Counted from the first letter of the stretch, positions 1 through 39,785 are shown. The stretch is DNA of 64,000 bases from Crambe crambe (GCA_963924555.1 OZ004583.1:1831501-1895500), one strand, 5' to 3'. Made by a program: numbers and translations. Notes: generated from the letters alone by a model not told the origin.

Positions 1-2283
1 GAGTCATCAGATACTATTATAGGTGACTCTCTGATATGATCAGAATCATAGTTGGAAACATCAGAAGCAGTATCTGTGTGCTCAGAATCATTGTCATCAT
101 GTATTTCAGAAATGTCATTATCATATAATTCAGAAATGTCATCATTATTGGGTGGCAAGAGAAAAGAGTGAGGCGAGAGTTCAACTTTGTACACATTTGG
201 AGATGAGGTTGGGCTACAAAAAGGGGAGGAAGGTCTGTGTGCTACACAATCGTGAGAATAAGGAAAGTTAGTTTGCTGGTTGGTATCATCAAGGACTGGT
301 GTTAGCATGAAGGAGGGGTGGCAATATGGGTGGTCATGTTTATAACATAGTAGTCGATGAGAAATGTCCATATTATTTGCTGGACTGCATGTAAGTGGTC
401 TGTATATCTTTTTGCTCTTATCTTTGTGCACTGGAAGATTAATACTACTGAGACCTATGGATACTTTAAGCTCTTTCACTTTTCTATCCTTCCTTTGCTT
501 CCACCTGTCCAGTTTCTTCTGCAAACTTGTGGCTTGAATAGACCATTCAACACTTTCTTCAGAGAGGGGACTAGAAAAACTACTTTCAGTACTTGATTTA
601 TGGTTTTCTTTGAATGACTGCTTTGTACTTTCGCCAAGTGATAAACTCATTTTTCTACGATCAACCTTTTCTAGTTGTGCAGCCTTTTCAAGTGGCTCAG
701 CCTTTTCTAGTGGCTTTGGGTCGTTAGATTGGGAGGTTGAAACCTGTAGAGTGGGATCTTTTGCTGAGTTCAATCCATGCTTTTTTCTATACGCATTAAG
801 GAGCTCTGTACAAAATAGGTTGGAGGATGGTTCCCATGTATTATCCTCATCTGAATATCCTTTCCATTTCAGAAGATATACATATTCACCATCAACCTGT
901 ATTTATGTATGCACAATGATAATCATACTTGCATATGGATGGATAATACTGTTTCCAGTCTACATGTAGACAACATGATAAGCTCAGAGTGACTACATGC
1001 AAAGCAAACTAATCATATTACTCATGGGTCAATACTCCATGCAGTCTACATGTAGACAGCATGAGAAACTCAGAGTGACTACATGCAATGAGTATCCAAG
1101 CAAAATGTTCAGAACCTCTTTGTCTATAGATGTCAGAATATAGCTGGAAGTCCAAGAGCATAATTATAACAACTTCAGCCTCGAGAAAGCAATAAAATAG
1201 TTGTTTCACTGCCTCAATATGGGCCAGCTACAATGATTTTCAGCAACTTGGAAAAAGTGAAACTGGCGCTACACAACTAGTCTTATATCTACAAAACCAT
1301 TGTCAGTTGGTGATTCTATCACTAGTTCTAAGTTTACTTCAGTAAACAAGTTTTCTTTTCTAAGAAGACAGACAGGTGTTCAGGCCTGCACCTCACAATT
1401 ATGATCCCATAATATGGGGACATGCTGGCATAATTTTGGGCATAATAGGGGGTATTGATGTCGACTCTTGACTTCCTTCGTATAAACCTGGTGAATTGCT
1501 GAATTAAAATGTAGAGAGCAGCTATTGGTGGTGGTAATGAAAAGTGTTTTATCTCTTGCTGCTGTTTTCTTTACTAAACACTCAAGCAAGCTAGCTAATT
1601 TGCTAGAAAATTACTTTTAACTAAAAGAGGCTGTAAATTATATATCATGAACATAATCAGGGCAGGGGCTCTGGCATTGGAGCATAGCATAATAAGGAGG
1701 GGAAAAAAGCATAATTTGCATGTCCCTAGTGTTGCGTCAAGAGAACCACGTAAATGTGTTGCACACACTTTTCAGTGTACACACATAAAAAAATCACACA
1801 TAAGCAAGGTCTAAAACAAATATTGTGTGACGAGAAGACTTCCTGTCCCCTATAATTTTATAAACCCTGATGTTCCCCATTGGTTTTCGCTAAGATCTTC
1901 TCTAGCTAGCCATCGCCAGCCAGAGAGGAACAGTATAAACTCCATCTTGCTGAAAATCAGTGTACATTGACAGGAATAGATGTGGGTACCTTTTTATGGT
2001 CCAGTATGGCTTCCACTTCAAACTCTTCATGTACCAGAACATACGGGTTACTTTCCAAATCACACTCTCTATTCTGAGAATCACACCCCCTATTCTTCTT
2101 TCTTGATCCTTTTTTGACGGTTGGTTTGGCTGCATCTGCTTCCAAGTCTGGAGAAGCCTGCCATATCACACGGTGATCAGCTGTTGGTAGTGAACTATTG
2201 AATCGCACTTTCTTTGCTGTACTGATTGGTCGACTTTTCAGAATAGGTTTTGGTCGATGAGCAGAATGGGGAGGTAGAGACAT
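1..2283 (-). CDS. Chromodomain protein (HP1/CDY/MPP8-like), C-terminus outside window
   Basis: Two coding exons are visible: 1990-2283 (98 residues) and 1-896, joined in phase 0 across GT-AG sites; the frame is still open at base 1, so the protein exceeds 396 residues. Residues about 86-137 form a chromodomain split by the intron: EFEVEAILDHKK, then VDGEYVYLLKWKGYSDEDN and TWEP. The cage aromatics expected for methyl-lysine binding are present (F in EFEVE, W in KWKG, the following Y). The family reads methylated histone H3 in the nucleus. Residues 24-28 (KKVRF) fit the PP1-docking RVxF pattern. Downstream the protein is basic, then rich in Ser, Asp and His; no chromoshadow domain is seen in the window. 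An acceptor just before the ATG and a donor near 2578 suggest a non-coding first exon. Confident on the domain; the subfamily is open. Confidence 0.85.
897..1989 (-). other. Intron of the chromodomain gene with a local duplication
   Basis: The 1.09-kb intron separates the two chromodomain halves. It holds an imperfect tandem duplication of about 50 bp (around 958-1010 and 1041-1092, both starting TCTACATGTAGACA and continuing to CAGAGTGACTACATGCAA). No further coding exon is seen. Confidence 0.6.
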
Positions 2284-2841
2284 GGTTGTTAACCTGCAAT
2301 TAACAATATCTGATCTGTGGTGTCTGCCAAAAGTATGTAGATTGATAACACCACATCCTAATTAACATCAATGCATAAATTTCCAATTGGAGTACAGCAG
2401 ATCTCCATATTTATAGGAAATTTATGAAGAGAACATTTATAGTCAGGGCCAGCTGTTGACTGTACTGGCTTCATAGCTAGTTGCAATGTTTCAAACTGGC
2501 TAACAACAATTGAGGTAAGAAACTGTTAGCTAACTGCTATCGGATCTATCTAGATACCTATTATATATTTTACTTACCTGTATCCTTCTTGGTCATCAAC
2601 TCTATTTTAAGTTCTCGTTGCTCTCAACCGAGAGAGCAGCGATTCAACACACGCGCAGCAGTTATAAGCGCTCTATGTTGATTCTCCTGCTCCCCCCAGT
2701 TACGGCGAGCCATACAAAAAGGGCGTATACTAGCTTTGATTACTTTTGGCGCGGAATATCACGTTGTTATCACGTGACGAATACCGCGCGCGCATTAGCT
2801 TTATGACGTCACAATATAGAATGAACAGCAAATTATTATTG
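2284..2841 (-). promoter_or_regulatory. Compact promoter/5' UTR of the chromodomain gene behind RTCB
   Basis: This 558-bp gap lies between the RTCB stop and the chromodomain ATG. It holds a probable 5' UTR intron (acceptor just before 2283, donor GGTAAGTA near 2578) and a CpG-rich stretch at 2640-2815 unlike the surrounding sequence. Inside that stretch are an E-box CACGTG at 2771-2776 and a full CRE palindrome TGACGTCA at 2804-2811. The CRE lies only about 30 bp past the RTCB stop, so the promoter must overlap the RTCB 3' UTR. Promoter function is inferred from position and motifs. Confidence 0.55.
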
Positions 2842-11146
<8,305 letters not shown>

Positions 11147-11456
11147 CCTAGAAAATAGAGCTCTCTGCAACAGTCCGGCCGAGTAGTGAGTTTTCTTGTG
11201 CTGACGTTGCATATAATGCAAGGCCGTATTCTTCACAAATACGAATTTCCCAGGAATATTTATAACCCGTGTACCATCAAGACTGTTGCTCTTGTGAATT
11301 CTTCCGGATTTGGGCTCGTCCTGGGGTTGAGTACTGCCTGAGAAAAGAAAGTTTACGAGCTCCTTTTCGCTAGAGAGCCAGATCTTCCGTGCTCTACCTC
11401 CTTGTTGACAGATTATCTCAGCTGTGAGTCTAGTGATCCGTATACTGGGGTTGCAC
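11147..11456 (-). other. Open frame running into the RTCB start (possible N-terminal extension)
   Basis: The RTCB frame has no stop from the known ATG back to a TAG near 11456, about 100 codons. The only in-frame ATG on the way is at 11236, giving a 30-residue extension beginning MKNTALHYMQRQHKK, which has basic and hydrophobic residues and no acidic residue before the family start, like a mitochondrial presequence. Further upstream the frame reads TAEIICQQGGRARKIWLSSE and similar, which I do not recognise. A TTTTCTCAG acceptor near 11342 could also begin a first exon there. It could be chance, an alternative isoform, or part of another gene. Confidence 0.35.
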
Positions 11457-14400
11457 TAACTGGGCCAAACTTTAGCCAGCTAGCAACTTTAGCCAGTTAA
11501 CTCTTAACTAGTCCAAGCTAGTAAGTAGCTTGGTGTATTTACTGTGGTGAGCTAGCAAACAGATCCAATGTGAATAGATGTTTAGCTAGCTATAATGGTA
11601 TATGCATTATAATTGTAAAGACGTATGTATGTTAGTTAACATATGAATGAGTCTCCGTATCGCTAGGAAACTGTTAATATTTACCCGTTACGATGATTAG
11701 TCATAATAGCACACATTATTATGGATGCAGCCTCTAAACACTGCGGCGAAAGAAAATATATATATTTTTTAGCAAGTATATTATGGCACCTCTGCAGACA
11801 TTTCAGAGGTTCCAATATGGTTTCTGTATTTCTACTGTGTTATACATATACTCATTGATATAACAGATAAAAATAGTTTATATAGTGGCCATGTATGTAC
11901 CTTCATCATGTGTTTGTGGGGCGCATTGAAAGAACTTCAATGTTCATAAAGGAACTTCTTGAACAGCTCAAGTGTTGAGTGTTATTGTTGCCACATTCCA
12001 CAGACTGCAGTATAGTACTTACGTTCAGCTAGTTTCAGTCTTCTTTTCTCTCTTATCCATTATTCTTGAAAGTCCACCCTTTATCAAAGATGCTACATGA
12101 TCTCAAAGTGTAATACTTAGCAGTACAGGCTGTGGCTCATTAATTATCTTTTTCCTGAAAGAGTTATAATAACGCCTCTCCAAGTCAACTCTTGTCAGTT
12201 ACGTATATTTTCATTCATACTTACCTTATTTGGGTATTTCGAAATTCTCCCCTCCCCCTCCCCCTCCCACATGCATACGTGTCCAGTAGTATCATCGTGT
12301 CCAGTAGTATCATCGTCTACTTGTCATCCATGTCCCCTTGTCATCCATGTATGTCAGCACTGTTAAGTAGCAGGCCCGAACCTTGCGCCCTATGTAGGAG
12401 ACATAAAATAGAAATAGCATGGTGTCACATTTTTGACAGAGCTTAGAAAGGAGAGGTCATCCACGATGCCCTTAATTCCTTGAAATGTTTATGGAGGGTC
12501 TCTGAATACCAGGAAGCTCCTAATGATAACCATGGATCCAATCACAAATGAATGCAGATTATTACTAGAGATGTTGACAGTTAGTGCATTTCACTGCACC
12601 TAGAATCTTCTAAGCCCTGGGTGTATTATACTGTATTAGGGTCTTCCTTTGCTTTTCCCTAATATTGATGGTTATTCATTTACCCCCCTCCAAGCTAGCC
12701 CCTCGAAAATGATGCTCCTCTTACAGATGAAAGCAGGTTCATGATTTCAGAGCTAGAGATAACTGCTGGTCACTGGTCATTTTCCGACTTATTTCTTGGA
12801 AATGGCCAACCAAATTTCAGAGTTTTAAGTATAAGATACTGAATGTCCGAATAATGACCAATCAAAATTGAGTGCCTTATTTCTAGCTCTGCTGATTTCA
12901 CTGCCTGCAACAAAGGGAAGGTATTGCATGAGTGAAGAACTATCTAATGGAAGTATCACTGTTGACTGATAAATACTATAAATAGAAGTAGATAAGCAGC
13001 ACACGCTAGTGAGGACTGTACTTGGTGTTTATAATATTAAAATGTGCCTGTATTATATTACATGATAAGCAAACAAACACTTTAACTTGTACAAGGAAAT
13101 GAAATTCATGTATGTATGTATGTATGTATGTATGGCTTTACTGTGTAGCAAGCAAAAACACTTCTCTTTGTTATCATGCTCACAAAATATTGCAAGATCA
13201 CCCCAACCCCCCCCCCCCCCCCCCAATTATGTATCATTAATTATTTCATTGACATAACTCCTAATAATGCACATCAAAAGAAGAAGGAGAATTGCATTTT
13301 ATGGCTATGGACTGGAGTTTAGTGAAGTTATCACCAACCAGAAAGTGGCATAGAACTAAACTTAAGCAGCTACGTAGGTTGCTATGTCTACTACTAGCAG
13401 TAAACAATTTATTTTATTTTTTCCTCATTCATATATACTCGCTTCTCGTTTACTTACTGCTATACTGTGATCCATTGACATGCATTGTAGACAATTTCCC
13501 CCCATCCTTGCAGCTGCTGTGGAAAAAACAACAAACAATAACTAGTTTAATAGATACCGTACATTAATTTTATATTTCTACACAACCTGGACATTATCTA
13601 TTTTGCTGTTTTGCAAAAAGCCCAGAGGTTATATTGGGACCTACTCTACACCATTTCTACAAGACTACATCAACCCCTCCTACACTACATCAACCCCTGC
13701 TACTGGGAAAGAAGCCCATGGGTACTTGTAGGTACCTTTCAACTTGCCCCTCCTGGGTCAGGGACATTTTCGCAGTTACCCATCCCATCCTATGGATGGA
13801 CATTTCGCAAAGAAGCCGAGGATATCCCATGGACATTGCATTATGATGAAGCCCGTTAGCCTTTCTGAGCTGCATGATTTCGTACAAGATTTCGTACAAG
13901 AAGCCGGAGTTATAGGTGGATTTTAGCCTGCCCTTTGAGTGGTAGTCTGGCTAGGCTTGTACAATAGAATCAGAGTGATTGTTGATAGCTCTCGGAATTT
14001 CCTTTTTAACTTCAACTACTTCACTTCACTTGTTCCCTTCCATTCATTCAGGGGTGGATCCATTGTACACATGCACAGCAAACAGGAGCCTCTTTGCACT
14101 GGCAGCCTTAGCAGCTAGACAATTGTTGTAGCTTGCGAAACAAAGCAGACTTCTGACTTACAGCAAGTTAATGGTAATTATTACGGTAATCAATTGGCAA
14201 TTGTACATCGATGATATAATTACCTGGTTTGTGGGTGTGGTACTAATCAATTATTTACATTAATTTTTAGTTTAATATCAGGAACAATGATACGTATGCT
14301 TTAACACAGTCTTGTGGTGAATCCTTGTTAGCTAGCTATCTGCCTGGCTCCTTGGAGCTTCCCTCAGGCTATTTGTGTGCAGGTGTGGAAGCACTAAAGC

Positions 14401-15890
14401 TCAGCCACTTGAAATTCTTCCAAATCTCTTCATGTGGTGAAATTATGATCATTTGCTTACCACCAAAATACTTCTACAGTGGAACCTTTGATAAGGACAC
14501 TCTGAAAGAGGACAAACCTCTCAGAACCTTCAAAAGAGGACAACCTCTCTACAAAGGCTACAAAATGCTGGGTCCCAAGTACATGTGTCCATTGCTACTC
14601 AGTTGGAGGTTCCAACTATACATGGTATGGTGAAGAATGGCAATTTTAAGCTTGGTAACACTTTTGAAATTGTTGTTTGTCTTTTTGGTGTCAATCAGCA
14701 CCCCAAGTTGTTTATCCTGAGGTGGAGAGTTGTGCATTTATCACATACTTAGTAACAATTTGTACATAGGCAGAAATCACACCCTTATTATTCATTATTA
14801 ACTTTCAACATAATTTATCTCATCATGGAGGAAAGTCACCACTGTTTGCTCACCTAGTATCTCCATGGAGAGACCAAACTGTAACCATGGAGAAATTTCA
14901 TGTATACACTTGTAGGGTGTCCATAATACTCTCCAGTTCACATGATGAATTGCCAGCACAAGATAAGGGATTGTTTAGTTCGCCATACCTCTCTTGTTAG
15001 TGATTGTGTGTAACCATGACAACAGCTCATAATTCTTCTCTTTTATTAGTGATTACCATGATAACAGCTAATGATGCATGTGATGTTAGCCATTTATTAA
15101 ATATGCTTTGATGAACTTGTCCCAATTCTCTCTCATTATGTTCTGCTATGGTTGGACTGTCACGTACAATCTAGCCCCTAAGGCTGTTATGGAGAGCCAC
15201 CAAAAATAGTAATCATGAGAGCCTAAAGTATGAGAAAGTGACTGAAAAGTGATAGTACATAATCAGGGCCTATCATGTTCAGAATTCAGAAACCATGCAG
15301 TCTACTACAAGTGTGTGGTGTAGGTATCATGTAGGAGAATAATCTTTTTCATGTTTAGAAGGAAATTGACACTTACTACATGTGTAAGTTGACAGTTTTA
15401 AGCTTTCTGATCAGAGTAATAATGTAATGTGTTATAAATCTGAGGAGGTGTATCGGTGTGTAAGTCTTGAAGGGAGGAGATGGAGCGGGGTAGCAAATGC
15501 TCCCCTCCCTACCTCCCCTAGGTGAGGTGCCTAGATTGCAGACAGTGCATATCGTATATAGTTGCTGTCAGCAGCAGACTGCTGAGAACATAGCTACAAC
15601 TTCTTGTGTACTGTTCTTCCTAGGAATTTAGCCCACATCTACTGGATGGAGTATTTACTGGAAATCCCCTTCCATCTGTAATGTATGCACAGAAGTGTTC
15701 TGTGAAACATCTTCCTCTTGTACCTCCTCCTTTTCAGTTTTGTGAGAGCATAAGTTGATGTTCTTTTGAAGTCATCACCTTAGCAATAAGCAGAACCGAG
15801 TCTGCTATTAGAACGAATACTCACTGTTCCTTTCAAGTTTCAAGATGAGAACAAAATGTTTTTTTATAAACTGAGGTTGGTTTATGCATA

Positions 15891-16095
15891 GTCTATTTGT
15901 ATTCACTTGATCCCTTGATCATTCATTATAACTGATATAACTCAATTCTAAACCAAATTTCAAACAAAACCAGCTCGTAGAGTGGGTGATCAGCTCTCTG
16001 CTGGTGTTTTAATTAAATGTGAAACTTGGTCAAGAATTGAGAAAGTTAAGAGCAGATATAATAAAATCATCAAGGGATCAAGCAATACAAGTACC
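15891..16095. mobile_element. Foldback element D, copy 1
   Basis: Starts GTCTATTTGTATTCACTTGA and ends with the degraded reverse complement (ATCAAGGGATCAAG, AATACAAG). The centre carries GTGATCAGCTCTCTGCTGGT, shared with the copies at 21826, 25104 and 27629. Short and non-coding, so non-autonomous. Confidence 0.65.
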
Positions 16096-17104
16096 TACTG
16101 TATGATTAACAGTTACTGTTTTTCCCCTGGGACTATCAGTTTACCTAGTATCAACAACATCGACCTCATGCAGAAAGAATATTGTAATATCATTATCATA
16201 ATGCAGTGCTTCTCCCAAAGAGGGGTACTGGGGACACCCCCCCCCCCCCCCCCCCCCCCCCCCCTTCTTCTTCTTACATTATAGTTGATACTGTAGACAG
16301 GCTCATCATGGCAGTCAGTCACAAGACATTTTCCGGTCAATTTATCTGGTCTTTGTCCAACCAATTATGTTATTATGATAACTAGAAAATGAAGGGGGTG
16401 TAGTGCACACTGTACAGGCCTCTCAGGCCTTCCTCTCACTAGAGTTTCTTTCAGGGGGGGGGGGAATGAAAGTTAAGCAAAATATGGGGGGACAGTCATA
16501 TCTGTGTGCTTGCATGCAGAAAAAAAATTGGAATGACCATGCCCACTTTTGCCTAACCACACCCTTTCATGCCTACATAATTATGTAGCATTACCTATTA
16601 TGTGTGCAGAGGAAGCTATGCCAGCTCTAAAGGTGTATCTATCTATGCCTACTTTAGAGCTGGTACCTATTCCCAGAAATTCTTTGGTCCATTCTTTGTC
16701 AAAATGGCTCTTAGCTTTGGGAGGCTTGTTGTAACTATGTCCAGGAGGCGTGGATCTGCTATTGCTGACTCAGCACCTGGTATTTTTTCTTAACGATCTG
16801 TGACATAATTGCATACCTTCTCCCTCCCTCTGCAATACCATGGGAGCTAATCTCGTTATCATTTCCCCCTTCTAGGAAAGGATTGGGGTGTCGTATGACC
16901 CCATATCACGTAAACAAGTTGGCTTGATGTTCTCTCCTACTCAGTTCTTATTAGTAGTAGTGCTGAAATTCCCCTTGAAAGCAGTGGAGAAATGATAAAA
17001 TAAATATGGAGTTTCCTATATATAACCACTAACCCTGGATTAGTCCTAGCCCTAGCCCTAGCCCTAGCCCCTCCTGCATTACTATGAAGGAACTGCTATT
17101 TAGG

Positions 17105-17345
17105 AAGAATTTATCTCTACTAGCTAGCTTTTCAGGGTTGAGACTTGTGCTAGGGCATGCATTATTACCAAAAGCTTATCTCTACTAGCTAGCTTTTCAG
17201 GGTTGAATCAGAGGGGCACTTGTGCTAAGGCATCTAAGTAGGGATTTTAACCCATGCATTAGTAATTTATCTAGCTTTTCATACTCCTCAGGGTTGAAGT
17301 AGAGGGGCAGTTGTGCTTGCTAATGTTATAAGTAGGGATTTTAAC
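17105..17345. repeat. Degenerate tandem repeat upstream of CaMKI
   Basis: About three copies of a 70-110-bp unit containing CTACTAGCTAGCTTTTCAGG and GGGTTGA, with the second half (AGTAGGGATTTTAACCCATGC) present twice. Non-coding. Confidence 0.6.
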
Positions 17346-17562
17346 CCATGCAAGGAAGCTATTTAGAAGCATGTAATTTAGGTTCTCAGTGCACTTGCCT
17401 TACCAATGATTATTTCCCAAGCTCCTCCTATAAAGACATTGCCAGTGTGGATTGGGAGGAAACCCTGTGCTCATGACTGATAATTACGTTTAAATGAACC
17501 TTCTTTTTTTTTTCAGGTGGTTTATTGGCAACAGCTGTAAAAAAAAAACAAAACACCTAGCC

Positions 17563-22370
<4,808 letters not shown>

Positions 22371-22707
22371 AATGCATAATAATAATAATATTATTATACC
22401 GTGTAATGAAAAAGGCCCTTAATACAATGAGGACTTCAAGAGATTTATTTTACATAGTGAGAGTATACAATAGTTTCAACTTTTCAATTTTTTTCCTCTA
22501 TTTTTTTGGTTTCTCAAGATTTTTTTCTTTTTTCCCCACAAAGTACTTTTTTTTTTTTTTTCATTTCATGCTTTTAAGAGAGTAGAAGTAATTCATCATG
22601 TGCATACTATTATTTTATTCTATAACTGTCTATTAAAGAATTTGCTTTCAAACTCACAGCTCACGGTCGTTGTCGATCTGCGCCATTTCTCTGCATATGT
22701 GCATTCC

Positions 22708-22812
22708 CACTAGCCTCGCTCCAGGCTTGTAGCTAGTCTCTCATCGAAGAATTACCTTTTTCTTCAATGAGAGACTACAAGTGAGACAGGAAGGCCTGGG
22801 AACTAACGAGGC
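22708..22812. repeat. Foldback repeat downstream of CaMKI
   Basis: The arms AGCCTCGCTCCAGGCTTGTA, GCTAGTCTCTCAT and ATGAGAGACTACAAG, AGGCCTGGGAACTAACGAGG pair imperfectly around AGAATTACCTTTTTCTTC. Non-coding. Confidence 0.6.
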
Positions 22813-23144
22813 TGCATTCCCACAGCTTACGTGTACAGTGGAACCCCTAAAATGTGGACTCCCTCAAATCCAAAATCCCTCTATATGAATCCAGGATCCC
22901 TTAGCTATATTATCAAATCAAGGAAACCATCTTAATCAGCTGGACTCTTATTATAAATAGTCCCAAATGTGTCCACATATAGAGGTTCCATCGTGTGTGC
23001 CAATCACCAATCAAGGTAAATTTGACACTGTTGACCATACAGTCATGACATCATGCATGCCCAACCAAGATGGAGTTTGGACACTTGTGTGGACCTGGGC
23101 AGAAAAATCATTATGAAGTAGCTAAAACCCATCAGAGTGATGAG

Positions 23145-23745
23145 TTTAAGGGTGCAGGCACATAGTAACCAAGGCATGCGCTAGTACTAGCACTAATTAA
23201 CCACAAACACTACCGCGCTAAAATAACAGATAGTAAACACAATAGCAGCTGCTGCTTTGGCACATATAAAATCCATGCTAGCATGAATAATGAACAAGTC
23301 ATTGCAACTCAGGAACTATGCATGGGAATGAGCCAATATTTTGCATATGGCAACTACTTGATAAGGTCTAAAAAGTTACATTTTGCTTTAGTTTATAGCT
23401 AGTACAGAATGTGCAAGATACAAGATCCTATATGGATAAATTAAAAAGTAGAATGTGAATTGGTAAAAACTAAATGTAATTTTTATGGCAATAAGTATAA
23501 GAAGCTGTATATCAAAAATCAGCCATTGATTCCAAGTGGTCATTGAGATGTAATGCAGTTTACCTTGAGAATGGAATCAGTCATAACATCAGTCATTTTG
23601 ATTGGTCCTCCTTTATTTTTTGTGTATGTGGTACTATTCTGATACTTAATAACATGGTGCAAGTTAGAAATTTCTATCATGAATAGTTTTTAAGTTAATT
23701 TTCCCTAGCAACCATGTGTGGGCGGAGTGTGCCTGCACCCTTAAA
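23145..23745. mobile_element. Non-autonomous DNA element with 18-bp TIRs and TTAA ends
   Basis: The left end TTTAAGGGTGCAGGCACA at 23145-23162 and the right end TGTGCCTGCACCCTTAAA at 23728-23745 are exact reverse complements. Each contains TTAA just outside GGGTGCAGGCACA, as expected for a TTAA target duplication (piggyBac-type insertion). The 601-bp interior has no open frame and no detected transposase. Confidence 0.75.
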
Positions 23746-23981
23746 CACTACACTTCATTAAAATACCTTTATTATTCTAGCCACTGTACGGTTTGTTGGC
23801 AAACTGGATAGCCAATACTCAGTGGAAAGCATCAAGTTTAATAATAAAAAGAAAGAAAAATTTATAATACACTTTATAATAAATTATTACTATCATTAAA
23901 AAAAAAATGCAGCTGGTTTTAATTTCTAAAGCATAAAAAAGGCTATAGTATAATTTCTCCAGTTATAAACCTCACAAGGAG

Positions 23982-38399
<14,418 letters not shown>

Positions 38400-39046
38400 C
38401 TTCTGTTGCTTATAGCACTTACACCTGCAGCTTGAAGAATAAAATAAGTCGCTGTCATTGTAGCTATACAGAAAGAGTAGCTAGCTATTGTGGAACTCAA
38501 GTATTAGCTAATTAGCTACATGAGTCATTGATTCACATACCTTTTGAGCTCTGATGAGTAGCTATTTAGATTCTGAGATTCCAGCTGCCTAGATAGCTAA
38601 CAACTACTTAGCTAGCAGCCATGGGAATGGCTACTGCAAGAGTCTCTTTATGTAGCTATGTAGCTAGCCTAAGGACTTAGTCATAACAAATCTCTTTTAT
38701 AGAGCCGGTCATCAGGTGTGTTCTTATTAGGGGACACTTCCTGTGTTGCTAATACCCTTTGTGGCTGGAATATTCCAAGAATGCTGTACGCCCCACAATG
38801 TTCCAAGAGTGTTCATATGACTACCTTTTATTGCAATGGGAACCAACACACATTTCTTATGAATAACTAGCTACATAAGTATGTAACTAGCCCTTGTTCT
38901 GATTCTACAACTTCTATAGATCTCTTTCTACCTAGCAATATAGCTATAGCTATAGCTAGCTAGCTATGTGGGATCAGAGTATTCAAAGAGTGGCACCTCT
39001 ATAAGTTTTGTATTACTGTAATGGTGCACCCATGCCGTCCCTACTT

Positions 39047-39068
39047 AGAGAGTACTATCGTACTCTCT
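39047..39068. repeat. Perfect hairpin next to CGTCCCTA, copy 2
   Basis: Identical AGAGAGTAC-TATC-GTACTCTCT hairpin with the flank CATGCCGTCCCTACTT, as at 5514-5535. Two loci more than 33 kb apart share at least 37 bp, so this is a mobile sequence, not a chance palindrome. Confidence 0.7.
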
Positions 39069-39439
39069 GATTACACATCACTACCCAGCAATAATATTAT
39101 ACACAAGAATTGCCATCCTATCCTTGGCTATAAGTTTTATCACATTTAGCATTTGTATGCACATGATGCTGGAGAAAAGAGTTATACCATGAGATGCAAT
39201 GGAATTTGCTGCAGAGTGAAATCTACTTCCACTTTGGGATGTGATGGTTCCAACTCATTATGCATGCTTACACTGAGCAAGTTCACAAGTCTATCTTATG
39301 GTGTGTCAACATGCTTAATTGACTTGGACATAAAGTGCCATGCATAGCAGCTTAGTAGTACCTTGTATAGTTTGACTGGGCTGGGAAAGTTGAAGAATGC
39401 TCACACCATACAGTAACTTTACACAAACATTATACAGTA

Positions 39440-39600
39440 CATACAGCTAACTGACCTTCAGGCTGCAGCTGTTGAAGTGAATCTGCTGAGTAAAAGTGCG
39501 CTGGGTAGCAGGCTGTCTACGCGCGTGCGTAGCACAAGCAACTTTATTAGTTAATTAGATAGGTCGCACGTGTTGTTATGCGCGGGAAATTCGAATTGTA
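39440..39600 (-). promoter_or_regulatory. Probable promoter and non-coding first exon of the NOV-like gene
   Basis: A CpG cluster (CTACGCGCGTGCGTAGC, CGCACGTG, ATGCGCGGGAAATTCG) stands out in AT-rich DNA and contains an E-box CACGTG at 39567-39572. A minus-strand donor AAG|GTCAGT near 39461 could pair with the CTGCAG acceptor near 38428, just before the ATG at 38399. Inferred from composition and splice signals only. Confidence 0.4.
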
Positions 39601-39614
39601 ATTGAAGCAAGATT

Positions 39615-39785
39615 TCAAGCCTACTACCTCCTAATTTCAATAACCACACCCGTTTAGGAGGTCTAGGGGTGATGGGTACGGGTGTTGCTTGCTGAAGGGG
39701 GAGTGAAGTAGGGATTTAAGTTGGGTGATATAGGTATGGTTATTGAAATTAGGAGGGTGATATAATTATTATGGCTATCCTTACT
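39615..39785. repeat. Foldback element C
   Basis: CCTCCTAATTTCAATAACCA and its exact reverse complement TGGTTATTGAAATTAGGAGG lie 90-100 bp apart; the flanks AGTGAAGTAGGGATT and GGCTATCCTTACTTCACT recall the TAGGGATG group. Non-coding. Confidence 0.6.

Larger units (their letters stand above)
11457..17562. other. Intergenic region between RTCB and CaMKI, repeat-rich
   Basis: No gene can be supported here. Visible items: a (TATG)n run near 13111-13134; C tracts at 13209-13224 and 16238-16264; a short foldback near 12750-12900 with AGAGCTAGAGATAA ends; a block at 14478-14570 with TGGAACC and GGACA words; a foldback copy at 15891-16095; a CCTAGC run near 17046-17070; tandem copies of CTACTAGCTAGCTTTTCAGG at 17105-17345. 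Three overlapping frames at 13611-13926 are open on the plus strand without a recognisable domain. A TTTTTTTTTCAG acceptor at 17517 suggests a 5' UTR exon of CaMKI starts there. Confidence 0.6.
22371..23981. other. Intergenic region between convergent CaMKI and NOV-like genes
   Basis: Holds the CaMKI 3' UTR with an ATTAAA signal near 22632, a foldback at 22708-22812, a GGAACC/GGACTCC block at 22838-22995, and a 601-bp TTAA-flanked element. A minus-strand AATAAA near 23768-23773 could end the NOV-like transcript. No gene is seen. Confidence 0.6.

Noticed and set aside
13611-13926. Overlapping plus-strand frames as a gene
   Set aside because: Three frames are open at once, none has a recognisable domain or convincing splice partners, and codon usage cannot be judged; coding is unproven.
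14325-14633. Plus-strand frame of 102 codons
   Set aside because: Half of it is the dispersed GGAACC/GGACA phrase, and nothing in the protein resembles a known family.
17041-17070. Telomere-like CCTAGC run
   Set aside because: The unit is (CCTAGC)n with few copies, not the animal (TTAGGG)n, and lies inside gene-bearing DNA.
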